Source of the DNA: Alphaproteobacteria bacterium
Lineage (GTDB): Bacteria; Pseudomonadota; Alphaproteobacteria; Micropepsales; Micropepsaceae
DNA length: 64,000 nt
Direction: 5' to 3'
NCBI GenBank assembly: GCA_019247845.1
Contig: JAFBAL010000019.1
Span: forward strand, 62,001-126,000
The position numbers were made by a program, and so were the translations under genes. Below the pieces are notes generated by a model. That model ran no database searches and was not told where the DNA came from. It was given only the letters and a program-made list of their open reading frames with translations. Within the stretch, counting starts at the first letter, position 1. Every line of letters begins with the position of its first letter. Below are positions 26,646-35,851 of the stretch, in pieces.

Positions 26646-27364
26646 TGCGGCAGCTTGTGTTTCAGGCCCTCACCCAGATTGTCGCCCATGCGGCCCAGCG
26701 CCGTCACGTGCAGGCGCCGGCGCGTCGTCATGCCCTGGCGCTTGTAGAGCGCGATCGCCGGAGCGTTCTCCGAAAAGACGTGCAGGAACGGGATCTCGCC
26801 GCGGTCCAGGATGCCGCGCGACACCGCCGCCAGCAGCGCCTGCGCAAATCCGCGGCCGCGGAAATCGGGATGCACGCAGACGGCCGTCATCTCGGTATAG
26901 GGTCCCGGCGCCATGCGCTCGCCGGTCATCGCCACCAATCGGCCGTCGACCCTGATGCCGAGGAAGCGGCCGAGAAGATGCGTGCGCGGACCGAACGGCC
27001 CCGGATTGGTGAGCGCGACCAGCTCGCGCATGGCGGCCGCGTCCTCGTCGCCGAGCACGGCCAGCGGTTCGGAACACGCGGCGTCCGCAGGCGTGCCGAT
27101 CATCTGCTCGCCCGTCGCGGCCATCACGGTCTCGAACTCGGGCGGCGGCGTGACGGGATCGGGCGTGAACATCACCGCCGGCTCGCCGGAACGCATCATC
27201 GCGTGCAGCGCGGCAAAGCTTTCGGGCGAGACATCCTCCATGTCGGCGAAAGGCGCGATGTCGGCAGGATAGCGCCGTACCTTGCCGCCGGTCTCGGCGA
27301 GATGCGCCTGGCGCGTGGTGAGCGCGCTCCAGATCGGGCGGTCGAGAAGATGGGACGGGGGCAT
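26642..27364 (-). CDS. GNAT family N-acetyltransferase
   Basis: 240 residues. The acetyl-CoA-binding motif A lies at VCVHPDFRGRGFAQALL (about residues 166-182), with SENAPAIALYKRQGM (about 205-219) as motif B. The N-terminal 100 residues are a less conserved arm, as in the FR47-like subgroup. The substrate is unknown. The overlap with the 3' end of the DUF488 gene leaves no room for a terminator. Confidence 0.85.
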   Translation of the reverse strand: MPPSHLLDRPIWSALTTRQAHLAETGGKVRRYPADIAPFADMEDVSPESFAALHAMMRSGEPAVMFTPDPVTPPPEFETVMAATGEQMIGTPADAACSEPLAVLGDEDAAAMRELVALTNPGPFGPRTHLLGRFLGIRVDGRLVAMTGERMAPGPYTEMTAVCVHPDFRGRGFAQALLAAVSRGILDRGEIPFLHVFSENAPAIALYKRQGMTTRRRLHVTALGRMGDNLGEGLKHKLPH

Positions 27365-27408
27365 GGCGCAAGAACCGGGTTGAACTCGGAGCCGTAGAGC
27401 ACGATTTT

Positions 27409-27966
27409 ATGGGCATGGAACAGCACTATCACGTGTTCGAGACCGCGCAGGGCGTCTGCGCCATCGCCTGGAGCGGCGACGGCGTCACGCGTTTCCGCCT
27501 GCCGGAAGCGAAAGCCGAGGCGAGCGCGCGCGGCATGCTGCGCCGCCTGCCCGAGGCGATGCCCGCGACCCCGCCGCCGGCCGTGGCCGAAGCCGTCGCC
27601 GCGGCGAAGCGCTATTTCGACGGCGAGCGGATCGAGTTTTTCGACGTGCCGCTCGACCTCGACGGACAGGACGCGCCGTTCCTGAAGATCTACGACGCCG
27701 CGCGGCGGATCGGCTGGGGACGCACGACCACCTATGGCGGCCTCGCCAAGGAGATGGGCTCGCAAGGCTGGGAAGCGGCGCGCGACGTCGGTCAGGCGAT
27801 GGCGAAGAATCCCGTGCCGCTGATCATCCCCTGCCATCGCGTCCTTGCGGCCGGCGGCAAGATGGGCGGCTTCTCGGCGCCCGGCGGCACCGAAACCAAG
27901 CGCAGGATGCTCGCGCTCGAGGGCGTGAGCCTCGGCGCCCCGGCGCAAGGGTCGCTGCGGTTCTGA
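27409..27966 (+). CDS. ogt: Methylated-DNA-[protein]-cysteine S-methyltransferase
   Basis: 185 residues. The suicide nucleophile is Cys142 in PCHRV, and the arginine-finger region RTTTYGGLAKEMG (about 105-117) sits in the expected helix-turn-helix. It removes alkyl groups from O6-methylguanine. There is no Ada regulatory domain, so the shorter Ogt form fits. Met1 or Met3 could be the start, and neither has a strong ribosome site. The stop is directly adjacent to the stop of the convergent ydcZ-like gene. Confidence 0.92.
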   Translation: MGMEQHYHVFETAQGVCAIAWSGDGVTRFRLPEAKAEASARGMLRRLPEAMPATPPPAVAEAVAAAKRYFDGERIEFFDVPLDLDGQDAPFLKIYDAARRIGWGRTTTYGGLAKEMGSQGWEAARDVGQAMAKNPVPLIIPCHRVLAAGGKMGGFSAPGGTETKRRMLALEGVSLGAPAQGSLRF

Positions 27967-28419
27967 TCACGCTGTGCGGCGCGCCAGGAACGTCCCCGCC
28001 AGCATCAGCGCCATGCCCAGCGCGCGCTGCCAGGTGAGCGGCGACCGCACCGCGCCGAAAAGGCCGAACTGGTCGATCAGCCCGGCGGCGACGATCTGTC
28101 CGACCAGCACGAAGAAGACGGCATTGGCGACACCGATGCGCGGCGCGCTCCAGGTGATGGACAGGACGTAGAACGCCACCAGCACGCCGCCGGCATAGAA
28201 CAGCGGCGGCGCTGTGAACCAGCCTTGCTTGGGCAAACCCAGCGCCGCCATCGCCGCCGCGCATATCGCGGCGCTGACCACGCAAAGCAGGAACCCCGCG
28301 GCCCAGGGGCTGCCCAGCCGCGCGCCGAGATTGGCATTGAGCGCGGCCATGATCGGGATGCCGATGCCGGCCGCGAACATCAGCGTGCAAAGCAGAAGGT
28401 TTTCCGTCGGATTGGTCAT
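27967..28419 (-). CDS. DMT-type small membrane transporter (YdcZ/DUF606)
   Basis: 150 residues with about five hydrophobic segments. The layout (GIPIMAALNANLGARLGSPWAAG near residues 20-42, and GVANAVFFVLVGQIVAAGLIDQFG near 97-120, each only partly quoted) matches the DUF606/YdcZ family of the drug/metabolite transporter superfamily. The start at 28419 is preferred because AAAGGAC lies a few bases upstream. It is divergent from tetR; the 150-bp gap contains the TetR operator, so it may be a target. Confidence 0.82.
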   Translation of the reverse strand: MTNPTENLLLCTLMFAAGIGIPIMAALNANLGARLGSPWAAGFLLCVVSAAICAAAMAALGLPKQGWFTAPPLFYAGGVLVAFYVLSITWSAPRIGVANAVFFVLVGQIVAAGLIDQFGLFGAVRSPLTWQRALGMALMLAGTFLARRTA

Positions 28420-28533
28420 CGCATCGTCCTTTTTCGAAGCTTGGCGTACCGGGCGTCCCCTGGCCAATGGGCCGTTTTTTCGCCGATGGCCGGTTCGCCA
28501 ACGGGGTATGCCAAGGAGCCGGCCAGATCACCC

Positions 28534-28563
28534 TTGACAATTAGACCGACTAGTCGGTATAAG
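28534..28563 (+). promoter_or_regulatory. Promoter with embedded palindromic operator for tetR
   Basis: TTGACA (28534-28539) and TATAAG (28558-28563) are 18 bp apart. Between them sits the perfect 14-bp palindrome ACCGACTAGTCGGT (28545-28558), a typical TetR-family operator. Binding there would block RNA polymerase, so the operon is probably autorepressed. The expected transcription start falls at or next to the ATG at 28570. Confidence 0.75.
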
Positions 28564-28569
28564 AAACCC

Positions 28570-29205
28570 ATGAGCGACACCCCCCTTCAGACCCGCATGG
28601 CGCCCGCCCGGCAGAAGCTTCTGGATGCGGCGCTGGCCGTGATCCGCGAGAAAGGCTACGTCGCCACCACGGTGGACGAGCTCTGCGCCAGGGCCGGCGT
28701 GGCGAAGGGCTCGTTCTTCCATCATTTCGACGACAAGGAAGCGCTGGCCGTTGCGGCCGCGCGCTATTGGTCCGAACAGACCGGCGCGTTCTTCGCATCC
28801 GCGCCCTATCACGCGCATACCGACCCGCTCGAGCGCGTGCTCGGCTATATCGAATTCCGCCGCTCGATTCTCGAAGGGAAGGTGCCCGAATTCACCTGTC
28901 TCGTCGGCACGATGGTGCAGGAAATCTACGACACCCACCCCGCCATCCGCGACGCCTGCGATCTGAGCATCAGCGGCCATGCCGAAACGGTCGAGGCCGA
29001 CATCGCCGACGCCATGCAGCGTCACGGCATCCGGGCGGGCTGGACGGCGAAGAGCCTGGCGCTGCATACCCAGGCGGTGCTGCAGGGCGCCTTCATCCTG
29101 GCCAAGGCCAAGGGCGGCGCCGACATCGCCGTCTCGAGCGTCGATCACCTGCGCCGCTATGTCGAGCTTCTGTTTCAAGCCCCCAAAGGAAGGAATGCGT
29201 CATGA
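28570..29205 (+). CDS. TetR/AcrR family transcriptional regulator
   Basis: 211 residues. The N-terminal helix-turn-helix is at TTVDELCARAGVAKGSFFHHF (about residues 33-53). The C-terminal ligand domain resembles regulators found beside YCII and AHSA1 genes in alphaproteobacteria. There is no Shine-Dalgarno before the ATG, and the -10 box ends only 6 bp upstream, so the mRNA is probably leaderless. Its stop overlaps the next gene by 4 nt. It likely represses its own operon through the palindrome in its promoter. Confidence 0.92.
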   Translation: MSDTPLQTRMAPARQKLLDAALAVIREKGYVATTVDELCARAGVAKGSFFHHFDDKEALAVAAARYWSEQTGAFFASAPYHAHTDPLERVLGYIEFRRSILEGKVPEFTCLVGTMVQEIYDTHPAIRDACDLSISGHAETVEADIADAMQRHGIRAGWTAKSLALHTQAVLQGAFILAKAKGGADIAVSSVDHLRRYVELLFQAPKGRNAS

Positions 29206-29558
29206 GCAACTATCTCGCGGTCTTCGTCGGAGCCAAAGACAACCCCCGCATGGCCGAATGGATGAAAATGTCCGACGCCGAGCGCAAGGCGAAGGAGCAG
29301 GAAGGCATCGCCGCCTGGGGCGCGTGGATGGAAAAGCACAAGGACGTCGTCGTGGGCGAAGGCGGCCCGCTGGGCAAGACCAAGCGCGTGTCGGCCGGCG
29401 GCATCGCGGACGTCTCCAACAACATGGGCGGCTTCGTCGTGGTCCGCGCTGAGTCGCACGACGCCGCGGCCAGGATGTTCGAGAAGCATCCGCATTTCAC
29501 GATCTTCCCCGGCGAAGGCGTCGAGGTCATGCCGGTGATGCCGATCCCCGGCCGTTGA
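29202..29558 (+). CDS. YCII-related small protein
   Basis: 118 residues. The sequence MSNYLAVFVGAKDN, a central helix with WGAWMEKHKDVVV, GGPLGKTKRV and a C-terminal SHDAAARMFEKHPHF stretch resemble the YCII/dimeric alpha-beta barrel family. Members often bind small ligands or catalyse dehalogenation-type reactions. The precise role is unknown. AAAGGAAGG precedes the start, which overlaps the tetR stop by 4 nt. Confidence 0.8.
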   Translation: MSNYLAVFVGAKDNPRMAEWMKMSDAERKAKEQEGIAAWGAWMEKHKDVVVGEGGPLGKTKRVSAGGIADVSNNMGGFVVVRAESHDAAARMFEKHPHFTIFPGEGVEVMPVMPIPGR

Positions 29559-29590
29559 ACGTCGAATTCGAAATAATAAGGAGAGCAATC

Positions 29591-30034
29591 ATGCCCGGCA
29601 CCGTCCGTCTGCACCGCGTCGTCGCCACCACGCCCGAGAAGATCTACCGCGCCTTCCTCGAAGCCGATGCGATGGCGAAATGGCTGCCGCCCAACGGCTT
29701 CGCCGCGACCGTGCATCACATGGAGGCGAAGGTCGGCGGCACGTTCCGCATGTCGTTCCGCAACTTCACCACCGGCAACGGCCATTCCTTCGGCGGCGAA
29801 TATCTCGAGCTCGTGCCGAACGAGAAGCTCCGCTACACCGACAAGTTCGACGACCCCAACCTGCCCGGCCGCATGGACGTGACCGTGATCCTGAAGCAGG
29901 TGGCCGTCGGCACCGACGTCTCGATCGTGCAGGACGGCATTCCCGACATGATCCCGGTCGAGGCGTGTTATCTGGGCTGGCAGCAATCGCTGGAGAACCT
30001 GGTCAGACTGGTGGAGCCGGACATCCGGGATTGA
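29591..30034 (+). CDS. SRPBCC/AHSA1 domain protein
   Basis: 147 residues. The AHSA1-type START-like fold is indicated by VVATTPEKIYRAFLEADAMAKWLPP (about residues 10-34, in part), GGTFRMSF, and the C-terminal GWQQSLENLVRLVE helix. These domains bind hydrophobic ligands. AAGGAGAG lies 7 bases upstream of the ATG. It completes a tetR-YCII-AHSA1 operon, a recurrent set in alphaproteobacteria whose inducer is unknown. Confidence 0.88.
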   Translation: MPGTVRLHRVVATTPEKIYRAFLEADAMAKWLPPNGFAATVHHMEAKVGGTFRMSFRNFTTGNGHSFGGEYLELVPNEKLRYTDKFDDPNLPGRMDVTVILKQVAVGTDVSIVQDGIPDMIPVEACYLGWQQSLENLVRLVEPDIRD

Positions 30035-30120
30035 TCCCGGGCCAAGCCACGTTCTCTACCTGGACGCGCAGGGGGTAAGTTGCTATTGCTCCCGCGCCGT
30101 CCGGGGGGGAATGCGAAGAG

Positions 30121-30963
30121 ATGAAGGAGATCGTGGCCAGGGACTGGCTTCACCTTCAGAAGCTGCTTTTCGCCGATCAGTGGAACGACGACATACGGCG
30201 CTTCCGGTCGAACTACGCCTATCGCGGCATCAACCGCGCCGACTACAAGCTCACTACCAGCCTGATGCGGATGGGCAAGCCCTATCCGAAGATGGAGCAG
30301 AACCTCCTCAAGCAATTCCAGAAATACGCGCACAAGCACGTCGTCGAGCGCGACACGGAATGGCACTGGCTCAGCATCGCGCAGCATCACGGCCTTCCGA
30401 CCCGCCTGCTCGATTGGACCTACTCTCCCTACAACGCGCTTCATTTCGCGACCTGCGCCTTGGACGATTTCAAGGCCGACGGCGCGGTGTGGATGGTCGA
30501 CTTCGTCGGCGCGCACCAACTGCTCCAATATTCGGAGCGCGCATTGCTGACCGAATACGGCGCCAATATCTTTTCCATGGACATGCTCACGCGCACCATG
30601 GAAAATCTCGAAAAGCTGGACAGCAGGCACGCATCCTCGTTCGATTGCGCGATCTTCTTCGAGCCGCCGACCATCGACGACCGCATCATCAATCAGTTCG
30701 CCTATTTCTCGGTGCTCAGCGATCCGCAGCTCGCCTTCGACGATTGGCTGGAGTTGCCGTATGTCAAGCGCAAGGTCGCCAGCAAGAAGATCGTCATCCC
30801 CGCGGCCCTCAAATGGGAGGTCCGCGACAAGCTCGACCAGGCCAACATCAACGAGCGGATCTTGCTGACGGGGCTGGACGGTCTCTGCGCCTGGCTCAAG
30901 CGCCACTACACGCCGGTGCCGAAGCCGGCCCCGAAGAGGGCGAAGAAAAAGAAGAAGAAATAG
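30121..30963 (+). CDS. FRG domain-containing protein
   Basis: 280 residues. The FRG-type signature is visible as YRGI (residues 34-37) and QHHGLPTRLLDWT (residues 88-100), followed by SPYNALHFA. The domain is widespread in bacteria and its biochemical activity is not settled; some members occur in defence loci. The C-terminus is strongly basic and ends in a run of six Lys. No toxin, restriction or defence partner is adjacent, so a defence role is not supported here. Confidence 0.85.
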   Translation: MKEIVARDWLHLQKLLFADQWNDDIRRFRSNYAYRGINRADYKLTTSLMRMGKPYPKMEQNLLKQFQKYAHKHVVERDTEWHWLSIAQHHGLPTRLLDWTYSPYNALHFATCALDDFKADGAVWMVDFVGAHQLLQYSERALLTEYGANIFSMDMLTRTMENLEKLDSRHASSFDCAIFFEPPTIDDRIINQFAYFSVLSDPQLAFDDWLELPYVKRKVASKKIVIPAALKWEVRDKLDQANINERILLTGLDGLCAWLKRHYTPVPKPAPKRAKKKKKK

Positions 30964-31005
30964 AGCGTTGTCGGCTTACAGTGGGCGCCGGAGATGGCAG
31001 TAGGC

Positions 31006-31830
31006 ATGCGCGTTCTCAGGATCGGCTTTTTGCAGGGAGCGGCGGCGCTCTCCTGCCTGCTGGCGGTGTCGAGCCCCGCGGCGGCCGCCCAGCTCGTGGC
31101 CAAAGGCAAGTGCAGCTTCGTCGAGGACGTCCCCGGCATGTTCGGCTCGGGGACGCATTTGAACCTGAGTGTCGCGAAGGGGGCGCTCTTCACGCCGGAC
31201 GGCGACAAGTTCTGCGGCATGGCCACGATGGACACGCCGTTCGGCCCGGCCACCAGCAGCGAGTGCTTCGCCGTCGCCGGCGGCCAGCTCGTCTCCGGCC
31301 GGCACGGCAACAAGATCGCGTCGTCGGACTGTGCGCTGGTCGATCCGCTGGCGGGCGCCGTGGCGTTCGATCCGGCGCAGGGCACAGCGTTCGCCGGGTC
31401 GGGCCCGGCAAACCTTCGCGGCCAGGCCTTCCTCAAGACGGTGGGCGGAGACGTGAAGACCTGTGCCGGCGAGGACGTGTTCCTGATGCCGTCGATGCCC
31501 TATTTCGATGAAGCCATCGAGATGTTGAAAAGCGGAATCGAGGCCGGCAGGGACGAGCGGGCGATGTCGCTCCTGCGCCACACGCTTTGCGACGCCCAGG
31601 GGAATTTTTCGTTTTCCGGCCTGCCGGCGAAGAAGTGGTGGATGGTGACGCAGGTCAGATGGGGCGTGCCGCACATCCAGCAGCCCGGGGAGAACCCGGG
31701 CCTGCTGGGCATCCTGCTCGGCATGCGCGCCCCGCCCGACATAGACAAGCAAGGCGGAGAGCTGATTCAGGCGGTCGAGCTGAAGCCCGGGGACAACCAG
31801 GCGTTCCTGACCGACCGCGACGAGAGATAG
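31006..31830 (+). CDS. Hypothetical secreted protein
   Basis: About 274 residues. A Sec signal peptide (MRVLRIGFLQGAAALSCLLA) should be cut near residue 32 after AAAA. The mature part has six or more Cys, including KGKCSF, DKFCGM, SSECFA and SSDCAL in the first 110 residues, so disulfides are likely. The C-terminal region with LCDAQGNFSFSGLPAKKWW resembles a carboxypeptidase-regulatory-like beta-sandwich. An ATG at 30994 is possible but sits directly on GGAG with no spacer. The function is unknown. Confidence 0.68.
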   Translation: MRVLRIGFLQGAAALSCLLAVSSPAAAAQLVAKGKCSFVEDVPGMFGSGTHLNLSVAKGALFTPDGDKFCGMATMDTPFGPATSSECFAVAGGQLVSGRHGNKIASSDCALVDPLAGAVAFDPAQGTAFAGSGPANLRGQAFLKTVGGDVKTCAGEDVFLMPSMPYFDEAIEMLKSGIEAGRDERAMSLLRHTLCDAQGNFSFSGLPAKKWWMVTQVRWGVPHIQQPGENPGLLGILLGMRAPPDIDKQGGELIQAVELKPGDNQAFLTDRDER

Positions 31831-31887
31831 GCTCGACTATAGCGCCGCCCCTGGCCGCGAACGCATGTGGCGTTCGGCGCGCACGCG

Positions 31888-33435
31888 TCACTCCCACTCG
31901 ATCGTCCCCGGCGGCTTGCTCGTCACGTCGTAGACCACGCGGTTGACGCCGCGGACCTCGTTGACGATGCGCGTGCTCACCCGCGCCAGGAACGAATGCT
32001 CGAACGGGTAGTAGTCGGCCGTCATGCCGTCGCTGCTCGTGACCGCGCGCAGCGCGAGCACATAGTCGTAGGTCCGGCCGTCGCCCATCACGCCCACCGT
32101 GCGCACGGGCAAGAGGACCGCGAAGGCCTGCCAGATCTCGTCGTAGAGACCCGCCTTGCGGATCTCGTCCAGATAGATCGTGTCGGCCTTGCGCAGGATC
32201 TCGAGCTTGTCCCGCGTGATCTCTCCCGGCACGCGGATCGCAAGCCCCGGTCCCGGGAACGGGTGGCGTCCGACGAAATGCGCCGGCAGGCCGAGCTCGC
32301 GCCCCAGCGCGCGCACCTCGTCCTTGAACAGCTCGCGCAGCGGCTCCACCAGCTTGAGCTTCATGGCGGCAGGCAGCCCGCCGACATTGTGGTGGCTCTT
32401 GATCGTGACCGACGGCCCGCCCGTCGCGCTCACGCTCTCGATCACGTCGGGATAGAGCGTGCCCTGCGCCAGGAACTCGGCGCCGCCGATCTTGGCCGCC
32501 TCACGATCGAACACCTCGATGAAGGCCGCGCCGATGATCTTGCGCTTCGCTTCCGGGTCGCTAACGCCCGCGAGCCGCCCTAAGAACAGCTCCGACGCGT
32601 CGGCATGGATCAGCGGAATGTTGTAGTGGCCCTTGAACAGCGAGACGACCTCGTCCGCCTCGCCGGCGCGCATCAAGCCGGTATCGACGAAGATGCAGGT
32701 CAGCTGGTCGCCGATCGCCTCGTGGATGAGCACGGCCGCGACCGAGGAATCCACGCCGCCCGACAGGCCGCAGACGACCTTGCCCTTGCCCACCTGCGCG
32801 CGGATCTTGGCGATCTCGGCCTCGCGGAAGGCATGCATGTTCCATTGCGGCTCGATGCCGGCGATGCCGATGACGAAGTTCCGGTACATCTGCGCGCCCC
32901 GCGGCGTATGCACGACCTCCGGATGGAACTGGATGCCGTAGAGCTTGCGCTTTTCGTCGGCGATCACGGCATAGGGCGAATGCTCCGACGTGGCCACGAC
33001 GGCAAAGCCCGGCGGCATGGCGGTGATCTTGTCGCCGTGATTCATCCACACCGGCTCGCTGTCGCCGACGTTTCCAAGACCGGCGAGCAGCGGCGACGCC
33101 TTCTCGATCCGGATGTCGCTGCGGCCGAACTCGCGGTGATGTCCGCCTTCGACCTTGCCGCCGAGCTGCTCGGCCATCGCCATCTCGCCATAGCAGATGC
33201 CGAGCACGGGCACGCCCGCGTCGAACACCGCCTGCGGAGCGCGCGGCGCGCCGGGCTCCATCACGCTGGCGGGGCCGCCGGAGAGGATGATCGCCTCAGG
33301 CTTGTGCGCCGAAAGCGCGGCCTCGGCTTTCTGGAAGGGGACGATTTCGCAATAGACGCCCGCTTCGCGCACGCGACGCGCGATCAGCTGGGTCACTTGC
33401 GAGCCGAAATCGATGACGAGGACGGGAGCTGCCAT
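31888..33435 (-). CDS. guaA: GMP synthase (glutamine-hydrolysing)
   Basis: 515 residues. The N-terminal glutaminase has Cys81 in GICYGE, with His171 and Glu173 in FHPEV. The ATP pyrophosphatase domain has the P-loop SGGVDS (residues 225-230). The C-terminal dimerisation domain ends in the conserved KPPGTIEWE. It converts XMP to GMP. The ATG at 33435 opens [12 protein letters not shown], the usual N-terminus. guaB lies about 6 kb away on the same strand. Confidence 0.98.
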   Translation of the reverse strand: MAAPVLVIDFGSQVTQLIARRVREAGVYCEIVPFQKAEAALSAHKPEAIILSGGPASVMEPGAPRAPQAVFDAGVPVLGICYGEMAMAEQLGGKVEGGHHREFGRSDIRIEKASPLLAGLGNVGDSEPVWMNHGDKITAMPPGFAVVATSEHSPYAVIADEKRKLYGIQFHPEVVHTPRGAQMYRNFVIGIAGIEPQWNMHAFREAEIAKIRAQVGKGKVVCGLSGGVDSSVAAVLIHEAIGDQLTCIFVDTGLMRAGEADEVVSLFKGHYNIPLIHADASELFLGRLAGVSDPEAKRKIIGAAFIEVFDREAAKIGGAEFLAQGTLYPDVIESVSATGGPSVTIKSHHNVGGLPAAMKLKLVEPLRELFKDEVRALGRELGLPAHFVGRHPFPGPGLAIRVPGEITRDKLEILRKADTIYLDEIRKAGLYDEIWQAFAVLLPVRTVGVMGDGRTYDYVLALRAVTSSDGMTADYYPFEHSFLARVSTRIVNEVRGVNRVVYDVTSKPPGTIEWE

Positions 33436-33513
33436 GACCGGATTTAGCCATGGAGTCGCCGTCTGTCCAGCACGCGGTGCCGACATTCGCTCATGGCGGC
33501 TATGAAGCCGGGT

Positions 33514-34620
33514 CTAGCGTGCCGCCACGCTGAAGATGACGCCTTGATCGTGGCTGCCGCCCATGGACGTGGTGCCGTAAAGCTTTCCGTCACTGCCTTT
33601 GGTCAGCCCGCCCATGGGCAGTCTTCCGTCGTCGCCCGTGAAGCTGTGCAGGAGGGTGAAGTTTCCCTGCAGATCGAGCTTGAACAGCGTCCCGTTGTCG
33701 TCGATCCCTCCCCGGTTGGCGGCGCCGTACAGCTTTCCGTGATTGGTCAGCACGAGCTCGCCCACGGGCACATGGCCGTCGGCGCCTCCGGTGAAGGCAT
33801 AGAGCGTGCTCAGCGTCCCCTTCCGGCTCAGCGCATAGATGGTGCCCTGGCCCCAGAAGCTCGCGCCGTAGAGATTGCCCGAATCGTCGCGCGCCGGGCC
33901 GCCGGCGAAGCCGACCCCCTGGTTCGGCGTGCACAGCACGGTGGTGGTGCCGTCCAATTTGGTCTTGAAGATCGTCCCGCTTCCGCTGCCGCCGATGAAG
34001 TTGACGCCGAAAAGGCTCGCGCCGTGCCGCTCGAGGCGCCCGGCCGGCTCACCGCCTTCCCGCCCGCGAAACGCATGCAGAACCTTGAACGATCCCGTGG
34101 AAGCGAGCTCGAACACCGTGCCGCCACCGGTCGGACCCTCTTGATAAGTGGTGCCGTAGAAGTTTCCGCTGCCGTCGGGCGTCAGCTGCGCGCTGGGAGC
34201 GATGCCGTCGGTGTCGCGATTGAAGTCGTGGAGAACCGTCAGCTGGCCGGCCGCCGTCAAGCGAAAGATGCCGCCCCGACCCAGGCTGCCGCCCGTGGTG
34301 GTCGTGCCGTAGAAATCGCCGGTCGACGGGTCGATCGCCAAGCCGGCGCTTGGATCGCCGCCGTCCACCCCGCCGGTGAAGGAATGCACCACGCTGTATT
34401 CCCCGGCAGTGCTCAGCTTGAAGATCGTGCCCAGTCCGGATTCGCCGCCGCCGAAGGTCGCGCCGTACAGATTGCCGGCCTGGTCCAGCACCAGGTTCCC
34501 GTTCGGGGAGGCGCCGTCGCTGCCGTCGAAGCTGTGCAGTACCTGATAGTCGCTTGCCTGCGCGGACGACAGGAAGATCGTCGTCGCAAAGACCGAACCC
34601 GACACCGGCGCGCGTTTCAT
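33514..34620 (-). CDS. Secreted GloVer-type tandem repeat protein (first of a tandem pair)
   Basis: 368 residues. A signal peptide (about 1-22, ending SSAQA) is followed by about seven to eight repeats of 40-55 residues. Each contains a core like GNLYGTT or GKLYGTT, then GG, a Gly-rich turn, and a GTIFKL-type strand followed by a VLHSF element. This is the pattern of the TIGR03803 repeat used in choice-of-anchor GloVer proteins and should form a beta-propeller-like structure. The function is unknown. It starts 17 bp after the stop of a paralogue on the same strand, so the two are one transcript and probably arose by duplication. Confidence 0.85.
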   Translation of the reverse strand: MKRAPVSGSVFATTIFLSSAQASDYQVLHSFDGSDGASPNGNLVLDQAGNLYGATFGGGESGLGTIFKLSTAGEYSVVHSFTGGVDGGDPSAGLAIDPSTGDFYGTTTTGGSLGRGGIFRLTAAGQLTVLHDFNRDTDGIAPSAQLTPDGSGNFYGTTYQEGPTGGGTVFELASTGSFKVLHAFRGREGGEPAGRLERHGASLFGVNFIGGSGSGTIFKTKLDGTTTVLCTPNQGVGFAGGPARDDSGNLYGASFWGQGTIYALSRKGTLSTLYAFTGGADGHVPVGELVLTNHGKLYGAANRGGIDDNGTLFKLDLQGNFTLLHSFTGDDGRLPMGGLTKGSDGKLYGTTSMGGSHDQGVIFSVAAR

Positions 34621-34637
34621 CGTGGATTCCTCCGAGG

Positions 34638-35762
34638 TTACCGTGCCCTGACGCTGAAAATCACGCCCTTGTCCGCGGTGCCGCCCTGTTGCGTGGTGCC
34701 GTAGAGCTTGCCGTCCCTGGCCTTGATCAGCCCGCCATTCGCCGTGGCGCCGTCCTGCGGTGCGCCGGTGAAGCTGTGCAGGACCTTCAGCTTTCCTTGC
34801 AGGTCGAGCTGGAAGATCACCCCCATGTCGGCGTCGCCGCCTCTATTGGTGGTGCCGAGCAGCTCGCCGCTCCGGCTCATCAGCAGCGTGCCTCCGGGGT
34901 AGCGGCCATCGGCACCGCCGGTGAACGCATAGAGCGTGCCCAGTTCTCCGTTGCGGTTCAGCACATAGATCTGGCCGTTGTTGTCGCAGCATATATGCGG
35001 TCCGTAGAGATTGCCGGCGCTGTCGCGCACCGGGCCGCCGGCCAGGCCCACACCCCAGTTGAACGTATGCATCAGGGCGAAGCTCCCGTCCGTCCGGGTC
35101 CGCCACAGCGTCCCGCTGCCGCTGCCACCCAGCTCGGAGATGCCGTAGAGACTAGCGCCATGCCGCTCCAGATGCCCACTCGCCCCGCCTCCCTGCTGGG
35201 CGATGAATGCGTGCAGGATCGAGAACGTTCCGTCCGGCGCGACCTTGAAGATCGTGCCGTTGTGATTGGGGCCGTCCTGATAGGTCGTGCCGTAAAGGTT
35301 TCCGTCGCCGTCGCGCGTCAGCGGGGCGTAGGGCTGGCTGCCGTCCGCGGCCGGATGGAAATCGTGCAGGACCTTGAATTCGCCCGCCGCCGTCACGCGA
35401 AAGACGCCGCCATTGCCGGACCCGCCGCCGGCCGTGGTGGTCCCGTAGAGGTCCCCGGTCGCCTGGTCGACGAACACGCCGGCTTCCGGATCGCGGCCGT
35501 CCGCTCCCCCGGCGAAGGAATAGAGCACGCTGAGCGTCCCGGCGGTGTCGAGCTTGAAGATCGTGCCGCCCCCGGATACGCCGCCGGCATGCGTCGTGCC
35601 GTAGAGATTGCCGTCCTTGTCCTGCTGCAGGTCCCCGCTCGGATAGGCCCCGTACTTGCCGCCGAAGCTGTGCACGACCTGATAGGCCGGAGCCGCCGAC
35701 GCGGCGGTGCCGAGCAACGCGGTGCAGACGGCGAGGGCGCGGCAGAGAACGGGAACGCACAT
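34638..35762 (-). CDS. Secreted GloVer-type tandem repeat protein (second of a tandem pair)
   Basis: 374 residues. Signal peptide about 1-23 (MCVPVLCRALAVCTALLGTA), then GloVer-type repeats with GNLYGTT, GDLYGTT and GKLYGTT cores and HSF/YAF strands, closely parallel to the neighbour at 33514-34620. A Cys-containing insertion (PHICCDNNGQ, about residue 258) replaces a repeat turn and is not seen in the paralogue. The N-terminus contains PAYQVVHSFGG, equivalent to DYQVLHSFDG in the paralogue. Confidence 0.85.
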   Translation of the reverse strand: MCVPVLCRALAVCTALLGTAASAAPAYQVVHSFGGKYGAYPSGDLQQDKDGNLYGTTHAGGVSGGGTIFKLDTAGTLSVLYSFAGGADGRDPEAGVFVDQATGDLYGTTTAGGGSGNGGVFRVTAAGEFKVLHDFHPAADGSQPYAPLTRDGDGNLYGTTYQDGPNHNGTIFKVAPDGTFSILHAFIAQQGGGASGHLERHGASLYGISELGGSGSGTLWRTRTDGSFALMHTFNWGVGLAGGPVRDSAGNLYGPHICCDNNGQIYVLNRNGELGTLYAFTGGADGRYPGGTLLMSRSGELLGTTNRGGDADMGVIFQLDLQGKLKVLHSFTGAPQDGATANGGLIKARDGKLYGTTQQGGTADKGVIFSVRAR

Positions 35763-35851
35763 GCTTCAACTCCCGCGAAAACCAGTAGAAGTTGTAAGAC
35801 GCCGCGCCGACCCGGTCCAGCAGCGTAGGGTTGAGCGGGCGCGCGATGCGC

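Noticed and set aside
30121..30963. Calling the FRG protein part of a defence island
   Set aside because: Neighbouring genes are an AHSA1 operon and a secreted unknown; no other defence gene is seen.
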